A stretch of 64,000 bases of DNA, from the NCBI GenBank assembly GCA_963971225.1, contig OZ020267.1:32255298-32319297 (forward strand). Reading direction: 5' to 3'. The DNA is from Melieria omissa (lineage: Eukaryota > Arthropoda > Insecta > Diptera > Ulidiidae). Below, in pieces: positions 57,424 to 64,000 of this stretch. The translations under genes and the position numbers were made by a program. A model generated the notes under the pieces. The model searched no databases and was not told the origin of the DNA. It saw only the letters and a list, made by a program, of their open reading frames with translations. Within the stretch, counting starts at the first letter, position 1; every line of letters begins with the position of its first letter.

Positions 57424-58332
57424 CCCTTTCACTACTGGTTCTTATTGGGGAAAGTTAAAATTTTTAACTGATCGAGTTAGTCTTTGGTAAGGTTATGTTA
57501 AAAACATCCTGTACTAATTTTTTCAAATTTTTTTATCGAATTTAGTTTTTTAAAGTGTTGTCATAAACACCGTGCGGCAACAAATTTTGCACACAAAAAA
57601 GTTGTTATACTCGCGAAACTAGAGCCCAAATGTAGTAAAACAAGGTTTTTAGTTTTTTTTTCTCTGACGTCCGGATTTTTTTTAAAAGACCTTTGAAATT
57701 TCAAGGACATGTTTATTTCAAAAAATTATTTAAAAAATTTAGCGCATTAAAGAATAACAATATGGGTATCAAATGAAAGAGAAAAATCCTTCAAATTTTG
57801 GAAAATTTAATGTTTTGGTGCAAAAGGACGAAATGGTATTGAAAATGTCCTTTTAAAACTTTATCCTTGAATATCCTTGGAAATTTCCAATAAATTTTTT
57901 TTTCAAAAAAATATATCTTGAGGACACTACCACATCCTTGATATTTTCTCTATATTTATCGATATTTTTATCGTTGTTGTTGTAATAATTACTTAAAAAA
58001 AACATTTTTAGGTATAACTAAAAATTGTTTATTTTTTCATTTACTTTAACTAAACCTATTTAAAAAAATGTATCTGAAATCAAGTAAAAACTTAAATTCA
58101 AAATATGTCTTTTTTTCTGCTTCTTCTTTCTTTACTGTGCAAAGATATAACATTCAACAAACGTGTTTACTTATCTTTTTTAAACTTTAATATTCAGTTT
58201 ATGAATTTTGTATTTTTTGTACATTGTCGAACTATTCTAAGGACCAACAAAAAATTTGATTCTTAAAATCATACAGGGTTTAGACATCCACACAGTAGCA
58301 TGTGGTCATATGGCAACAAACTACCGAAAGGG
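57424..58332. mobile_element. piggyBac-like TTAA element, non-autonomous (909 bp)
   Basis: Bounded by TTAA at 57420-57423 and 58333-58336, with ends CCCTTTC on the left and GAAAGGG on the right. Only seven terminal bases match. The related segment at 17.8 kb continues across the corresponding point without this insert, which supports the boundaries. No transposase frame is visible. Confidence 0.65.
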
Positions 58333-58390
58333 TTAAGTCTAATTACAAATCTGTCAAGCATTCGTCTATATATATTTTATTGATCTTCAA

Positions 58391-59059
58391 CGAATTTAAA
58401 ACAAATGACAATGTGTAATAATTTATAAAAGCAGCAAATTTTGACTGGAATACTAAAAAATTGTGTCATGATTTTTCAAAGTATGCACAAAAAGTAAGAA
58501 GAATTCCTATCAAAAAAAATTATTTCTTTTTTTTTAATTTTTAATAGTTTTAAGATTCGCTACAGCGACATGTGTGGTCGGTGGTCATGTAGCTGTAGAG
58601 TCGTCACAATAATTTTAATGTTTTGATTCTATATTTTGATGGATGTGGTCATGTCGTTGTTGTTGTCATTGTGTTCGGGGCATTTGTCTAAATTTGCACT
58701 GCTAATGGTGTTGTTGTTGCGTTAGTACGGTTACTGGATATGAACAGCGGAAGATTCATGGGAAGGGGGGAGGGGTTTTGGGGATGAAACCTACTGAAAT
58801 CTTAGGGTCGAAAGAGGGATTCGGTTATGAAAGAATTTGTTTATTAAAGAAAGAAAGAAAAGAGTTTAATTAAAGAATTACTTCTTGAAACAACCCCACA
58901 CAATTTTTCTGAATCCGCCCCAGAATACAAACATCTGCTGCAGCTGCTCATCACTGCTGATTTGAAGCGAGAATTATAGAAACTTGTCACAAATTAAAAG
59001 ACTTGACTGTGTAAAGAAGAAACTATCGTAAATTTGGAAAAGTAAAAAACCAGAAAAAA
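58391..59059. other. No gene recognised
   Basis: AT-rich unique DNA with a short G-rich run (58760-58775) and a GTT tract (58655-58668). Nothing else is seen. Confidence 0.5.
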
Positions 59060-59139
59060 GAAAGCCAAATGGGATTTGAACCCACGACCCCTGAGATGGG
59101 AGTACAATGCACTTTACGCTGAACGACCAAGACGGCTTC
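59060..59139 (-). pseudogene. tRNA-like sequence (probable tRNA pseudogene or SINE head)
   Basis: On the minus strand the 80 bases start GAAGCCGTC and end TGGCTTTC. Seven acceptor pairs are possible with two G-U wobbles. A T-arm GTGGG-TTCAAAT-CCCAT and a B-box GGTTCAAATCC are intact. An anticodon-like arm ACTCC-CATCTCA-GGGGT pairs, but its loop lacks the usual U33. The D-arm/A-box region (TTGGTCGTTCAGCG) is poor and one extra base precedes the acceptor 3' strand. The central part resembles tRNA-Lys-type sequence. A TTTCTTTTTTC tract follows and could terminate polymerase III. Confidence 0.6.
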
Positions 59140-61249
59140 ACATTATTAAAAGTTTTTGCTTGTATTGACTCATGCTGACTCACATAAAAAAGAGCTCATC
59201 AATCTGTTCTTCGATCTGTGTCACACATATCGTCGAGAAAATCATAAAATCAATCAAATCGAATATAATTAAATATGCATCAATAAAACAATGCATTCGG
59301 CCATTAATATGCCATCAGAAATTCAAAAGCTGCCAGCATTTAATTGGGCCACTCACCGTTGTTTATGCGGCGTGTTGCATGTTCTCGCAGTCTAATGAGC
59401 CGAAACTAATTTTCGAAATGAAATTTTCACTGCCAGCAGACACCGGTCACCATAATCGCGCAGATAATCTGCGTGATTGGCGCGTCGTTGTCGGCCATTG
59501 GCAGCACACAAATCAGACGACATTAATAAAGCACCTTGTTGTCGTTGCCAACAACTAAGTGTGTGAGTGTGTGTGTGAGTGTGCGTGTGTGTGTGTGTGT
59601 GTTAAAGAAAGCCAATCGCTGCCCTAATGAAACGCCATCAAACAGCGCGCGCCATTCACCCCAAATGACAAAATTCAAATGAAACTTAACTAAGTAAAAA
59701 ATTATAATCGAACAAGACACTAAGCACAACGACAACAAACAATCGCGCTTGAAAATACAAAATCGAAAATGCCAATGCGACAACGGTGACAGTGACAAAT
59801 TTCGCTAATGGCAGAGATGAAAAATATTAGAGAAAAGCACCGCAGGTGAAAGATGAGTCGTGCGCCACCAGGCCGCAGCGTTCGAATTGTCGATTGGTGA
59901 CTGTTGGTTGTGCTGGTTATGGCACATAATAGCAACAACAACAATAACAATAACAACAAGCTAATCAAGCACAGCAACAGCAGCGCCCAACTGTCTGCCG
60001 TGTCGCGTCGGTTTGCGGTCCCCGGCTATATCCGACAATGACGTCGCGTCGGCTGGCGTTGCGGATTCGCCTCGCGGCGTCGCTACAAAAAACATGAAAA
60101 TTAACTTCAAATTAAATACACAGAAAAATTATAGAAAAATGAAATGAAATAAAATTAAGTCGAATGTATGCAAATTTGTACGACTTTATTGTGATTTCTG
60201 CGCTGCTTATTTATGATAGCATATTTGTGGGGCTGGATTGGATTAGCATTAATAATAACAAAATAAAACACGGCGACGGCGACGGCGAGGTAGCGGACCC
60301 TCGACTTGCGGTCTCGTTTAGCGTTTCGAATAGTGATGGGCGCGCGGCAGCGGAAATGACAGAGGGGCCACTGATGGCGAGAGGGGAAACGCCGAGGGAT
60401 AAATGATGTCCATTCAAATGCCATGTGTCGCTACGATTTTTTTTCCTCCGACTTTTTATTGGTTTTTTGTGCGGTCGCTAGTTTGGCCCCAAGCGAGCGC
60501 GTGCGTGTGTATGTGTGTGTGTGTGTGTGTGTCTGGGTGTTGCGTTGTCCCATGTTGGCTGAGCAAAAGGTGAGTGGCTTTAGCTGAATTATGTTTATAA
60601 ATATTTAATTTGTTGCTCTTTTATTCGAGTCTCCACGTTGAATGCTTTTTAATTAATTTGTGAGATTTTGCATGATGAAATATTAATGTGTGTTTGTGTG
60701 TATATGTGAGAAAATTGTATCAGCGAAACGTTTTTGCACAACTCATAAATACAAATTAAATAAGAAATTTTGGTTTTGCTGCATCTATTTAATTATTTTC
60801 TTTTACCAAAAATATATTAAAAAAAATATTACAGACACTTTGGGAAATTTTTTAGATAAAAGCTTTAAAACAGAGACCTAAAACAATTATAATCCGTATT
60901 TTTTAAAAGAAAAAACTTACTCTAATTTAAGAAATTTCTATAATAATTGCTTTATAATAATTATTCCCAATAAGAAAGTTGTTCGTCCCCTGTAAGTATT
61001 TGCTCGTTTTGTTTGAAAAAACCTCAGAATTAATAGTTGCACAACTTTGTTTATATTGAAAACTAGGTTTTCGCAATAAATTTCTTTAAAATATATAAAA
61101 ATGCATACACAAATAACAAAAATTGTTGTAATTGTAATTATTCTGCCTCTTCCTCTTCTCATCCAACACCCAGCAAATTCTTCGGTAGAACAACTTCACT
61201 AAGCCAACCAAGCTAAACAACTTATAATTGTAAGAATAAGTCTATCTGA
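59140..61249. other. No gene recognised; GC-rich unique island with possible donor site
   Basis: GC-rich unique DNA from 59300 to about 60570, with GT tracts (59560-59602, 60503-60532) and CAA tracts (59934-59957). Overlapping frames on both strands around 60150-60425 have no domain. A consensus donor AAAAG|GTGAGT is at 60571-60576, preceded by a GT-rich stretch and a TTTTTTGTGCGGTCGCTAG acceptor-like sequence near 60480. This might be an untranslated exon. From 60600 the sequence is AT-rich. Confidence 0.4.
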
Positions 61250-62520
61250 AGATGTTTATAGTGGATGAAAAAGTGGGCATGGCTGATTTTATTTACCGCA
61301 CTGAATCGCTGAACCGTTTGATACCCATATTGCTTTGCAAAAGTTAACAATAGTTTCTGTCATTATAGTGGGCGCATCAGCTGGGCGTGGTCAATCTTAT
61401 ATAGCCTATTCGTACGTTAACCTCCATGCAATACAAAATCATTTGATACTGACCTACAAAAATGTACTGTAGCCTCGTTTGGTTAGTTGAGTGGGCGCAA
61501 AAAGTAGGCGTGACCAATTCTATATAACCAGTATTTATCACAATGACATTCTGAATTTTTTGATACCCATATTACTTTACAAAAGTTAACCATAGCTGAC
61601 TTCTGTCACTAAAGTGGGCGTATCAGCTGGGCGTGGTCAATCTTATATAGTTTATTTCAACCTCAATGGTACACTCAATCATTTGATATTAGTACTGACT
61701 TACAAACATGTACTGTAGCTTCGTTTAGTTAGTTTGAAGGGCGCAAAAAGTGGGCGTGGCCAATTCTATATAACCTGGATTTAGCGCAATGACACACTGA
61801 ATTGTTTGTCACCCATATTGCCTTACAAAATTTAATCATAGCTGACTTCTGTCACTGTAGTGGGCGTATCAGCTGGGCGTGGTCAGTCTTATATAGTCTA
61901 TGCTTATCTCAATGAAACACTAAATCATTTGATATAAATACAGAACCACGTACATGTACTGTAGCCTCGTTTCGTTAGTTTAGTGGGCGCAATAAGTGGG
62001 CGTGGTCGATTCTATATAGCCTATGTTTACAACTGTGAAACGCTGAATTGTTTGATACCCATATTGCTTTACAAAAGGTAACCATAGCTGACTTCTGTCA
62101 CTATAGTGGGCGTATCAACTGGGCGTTATCAAACTTATATAGTCTATGCTTTTCTTAATGAAACACTAAATCATTTCATATCAGCCATGGACATGCACTG
62201 TCGCCTCGTTTAGTTAGTTTAGTGGGCGCAAAAAGTGGGCGTGGTCAATTCTATATAGCCTATATTTACTGCACTGATACGCTGAATTGTTTGATACCCA
62301 TATTGCCACACCAAAGTTTACCATAGCTAAATTCTGTCATTAGAGAGGGCGCATCAGCTGGGCGTGGTCAGTTTGATATAGCCTATGCTAACCTCAATGA
62401 AACACAAAATCATTTCATATCAATTCTGATCTGCAGACATGTACTGTAGCTTCGTTTGGTTAGTTCAAATGGCACGCAAAGTAGGCGTGGCTGACTCTGT
62501 ATAGCCTATAATGTCTTATT
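61250..62520. repeat. ~245 bp dimeric satellite with GGGCGTGG and TATATAG motifs (~5 dimers)
   Basis: Each ~245-base unit is two related ~122-base halves. One half has AGTGGGCGCAAAAAGTGGGC, GTGG-CAATTCTATATAGCCT and GAATTGTTTGATACCCATAT. The other has AGTGGGCGTATCAGCTGGGC, GTGGTCAATCTTATATAGTC and AACACTAAATCATTTGATAT. Anchor CTGGGCGTGG lies near 61383, 61628, 61872, 62120 (mutated) and 62360. No coding frame. Confidence 0.9.
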
Positions 62521-62806
62521 GAGTTTTGTTACCATGGTGAGCTTAAGATGAGGACTCAAGACCACGACTTTCTTACTTACGGGCTTGGTTCTTTTCTGAG
62601 TTACAATAAATCTCCAAGCATGGCATCAAGTCACTGCTGAACTTTGCTAGAAACACCGACATTCTCACCGATCATTTTTGCTTCGACACGCAAATCTAAT
62701 GAGATCTAACTGACATCCCTAGGGACCAATCAAGGTCTAGCTTACCTAATTTATCCTATTGAACATAGAAGAATAAAACTAATATAAAATTTTTATTAAT
62801 ATTTAA
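62521..62806. other. No gene recognised
   Basis: A short unique stretch between the satellite and the nested transposons. Confidence 0.4.
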
Positions 62807-63009
62807 CACTAGAAAGACCATTGCGGTAATTTTTATGGTTTTTAATTTTTAAATATCTGTATTTTCTTATGTACATATTTCTATAAACTTTTGCTCTGGT
62901 TACTTTTGTTTTTTATGGCGAAAAATTTTATATCTTGTTAAAATTTATTTTGTGAAAAATTAGCCAAATGCAATATGTCCTTTCTAAAGATCAGCGAATA
63001 TGTGTGATA

Positions 63010-63929
63010 TCAGGTGTACAACTTTGCTTCCGCCGTTTCCCGATAGGTGGCTGTACCGGCTGAGGCTGGTTGAAATACATAGATGGTAATGCCTTTAAAG
63101 TGAGTGTGGACAGTGCCTAACGAATTGTCATCGCCGTTTCAGTGACAGTTGTTCTTGTTTTCGTATTATTCACGCTCGAAAATGTCCGTTTATGTGCCCA
63201 ATTCTCGCCATTTGCGGGAAGTTTTACTTGTCTGTTACAATTCGAAAAAAAATGCAGCTGAAGCGCATCGAATGCTCTCAGAAACTTACGGTGATGCTAC
63301 TCTGAGTGAAAGAACGTGTCGGGAGTGGTTTCAACGTTTTAAAAATGGTGATTTCGATGTCGAAGACAAACATGGTGGTGGAAGAGAAAAAACCTTCAAA
63401 GATGAACAACTAGAAGCATTGCTTGATGAAGATTCGTGCCAAACCCAAGAAGAGCTTGCCGAATCGTTGGGAGTGAGTCAGCAAGCCATTTCAAAACGTC
63501 TCAAGGCCCTGGGCCGGCCACAATATCAAGAGCGACATGACAAAGTCATCCTCCAACACGACAATGCTCGGCCTCACGTCGCAAAAGTGGTCAAAAAGTA
63601 CCTGGAAACGCTGAAATGGGAAGTCTTGCCCCACCCGCCGTATTCCCCAGATGTCGCCCCTTCTGACTTCCACCTATTCCGTTCGATGGCACACGGCCTG
63701 GCAGATCAACATTTTCAATCCTTCGAAGAATTGGAAAAATGGATTGCTTCATGGATAGCGTCAAAAGAGGACTCCTTTTTTCGAGCCGGGATCCGAAAAT
63801 TGCCGGAAAGATGGGAGAAAGTTGTCGCTAGCGACGGACAATACTTTGAATAATACATCTGTAAGCACTTTTTCGCAATAAAGCTTTTAATTTTGGAAAA
63901 AAACGGCGGAAGCAAAGTTGTACACCTGA
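63010..63929 (+). mobile_element. Mariner element, internally deleted, copy 2 (920 bp)
   Basis: Flanked by TA (63008-63009 and 63930-63931), with the same ~28-base inverted ends as the 46 kb copy (TCAGGTGTACAACTTTGCTT and complement). Outside the deleted part the two copies are almost identical. It is about 360-370 bases shorter than a typical full mariner. It sits inside the piggyBac-like MITE at 62807-63982. Confidence 0.95.
63182..63853 (+). CDS. Mariner transposase with in-frame internal deletion (223 aa)
   Basis: An intact frame from ATG 63182 (MSVYVPNSRH, chosen because it follows the untranslated leader and matches the usual mariner start; an ATG at 63149 would add 11 residues). Residues 8-50 and about 74-110 form the two helix-turn-helix motifs (REWFQRF; TQEELAESLGVSQQAISKRL). 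At residues 110-114 KALG joins RPQYQERH, skipping roughly 125 residues that carry the first catalytic Asp. D127 (QHDNARPH) and D162 (APSDFHLF) remain with 34 residues between them, the D34D spacing of mariners. The protein cannot catalyse transposition but keeps the DNA-binding region. It could bind element ends, which is an inference. AATAAAG follows the stop. Confidence 0.85.
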   Translation: MSVYVPNSRHLREVLLVCYNSKKNAAEAHRMLSETYGDATLSERTCREWFQRFKNGDFDVEDKHGGGREKTFKDEQLEALLDEDSCQTQEELAESLGVSQQAISKRLKALGRPQYQERHDKVILQHDNARPHVAKVVKKYLETLKWEVLPHPPYSPDVAPSDFHLFRSMAHGLADQHFQSFEELEKWIASWIASKEDSFFRAGIRKLPERWEKVVASDGQYFE

Positions 63930-64000
63930 TATGTAGTGGGTCTTGGGTTTGTGGGTGTTGGGAACCTGCGGTCTTTCTAGTGTTAAAGAGGAGGAACCAT

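Larger units (their letters stand above)
62807..63982. mobile_element. piggyBac-like MITE (about 254 bp) split by a mariner
   Basis: Bounded by TTAA at 62803-62806 and 63983-63986. Perfect 13-base inverted ends are CACTAGAAAGACC and GGTCTTTCTAGTG. The left end resembles the classical piggyBac terminus (TTAA followed by CCCTAGAAAGATA, from memory). Removing the mariner and one TA (63010-63931) leaves about 254 bases with no coding capacity. The mariner is therefore the younger insertion. Confidence 0.85.

Overview
This is eukaryotic, AT-rich, repeat-dominated DNA that looks like intergenic or intronic sequence from a higher fly (Diptera, probably Schizophora; a tephritid-like fruit fly is my best guess, not proven). 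Supporting signs are several mariner copies and relics, piggyBac-like TTAA insertions, a short gypsy-type solo LTR with an ATAT target duplication, a tRNA-derived SINE of a kind I associate with higher flies, TTG/CAA and GT microsatellites, and degraded non-LTR RNase H tails. There are no bacterial-style genes or operons. Nearly every open frame is low-complexity, repeat-derived or a chance frame. I recognise no complete host gene.

Layout. 0-1.3 kb: pentanucleotide arrays (ACATT)n and (GACTA)n inside an older ~90 bp repeat. 3-5.1 kb: a TTAGG-containing dispersed repeat and a long (ATTTT)n block. 6.6-9.4 kb: a cluster of insertions (mariner-type MITE with 66-bp inverted repeats, non-LTR RNase H relic, TTAA MITE, solo LTR, SINE with 13-bp target duplication). 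12.1-13.9 and 18.1-20.0 kb: two arrays of one ~130 bp satellite in opposite orientation, flanking a 4 kb spacer. 21.9-25.5 kb: a ~120 bp satellite running into a dead mariner gene, which is interrupted or abutted by a dead non-LTR element. 29.5-34.2 kb: tandem repeats and a duplicated non-LTR tail. 37.6-42.8 kb: three more tandem families, one carrying tRNA T-arm-like motifs. 45-47 kb: a transposase fragment and a deleted mariner. 47-48.5 kb: TTAATTAA-rich DNA. 50.3-54.3 kb: a second ~120 bp array ending in a mariner N-terminus, followed by a satellite related to the 12/18 kb one. 56.5-58.4 kb: a dispersed repeat and a piggyBac-like insertion. 61.2-62.5 kb: a ~245 bp dimeric satellite with GGGCGTGG and TATATAG motifs. 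62.8-64.0 kb: a piggyBac-like MITE split by a second mariner copy with an open, internally deleted transposase frame.

Most notable observation: the ~120 bp satellite at 21.9 and 50.3 kb carries in each unit what looks like the mariner start codon and first codons (MDISK-KIR), and each array's last unit runs directly into a mariner helix-turn-helix coding relic. The satellite therefore appears to be an expansion of the 5' end of a mariner element.

Possible host-gene pieces are limited to two GC-rich candidate terminal coding exons on the minus strand (35.1 kb and 44.2 kb) and one non-coding exon candidate (20.9 kb). All need transcript support.
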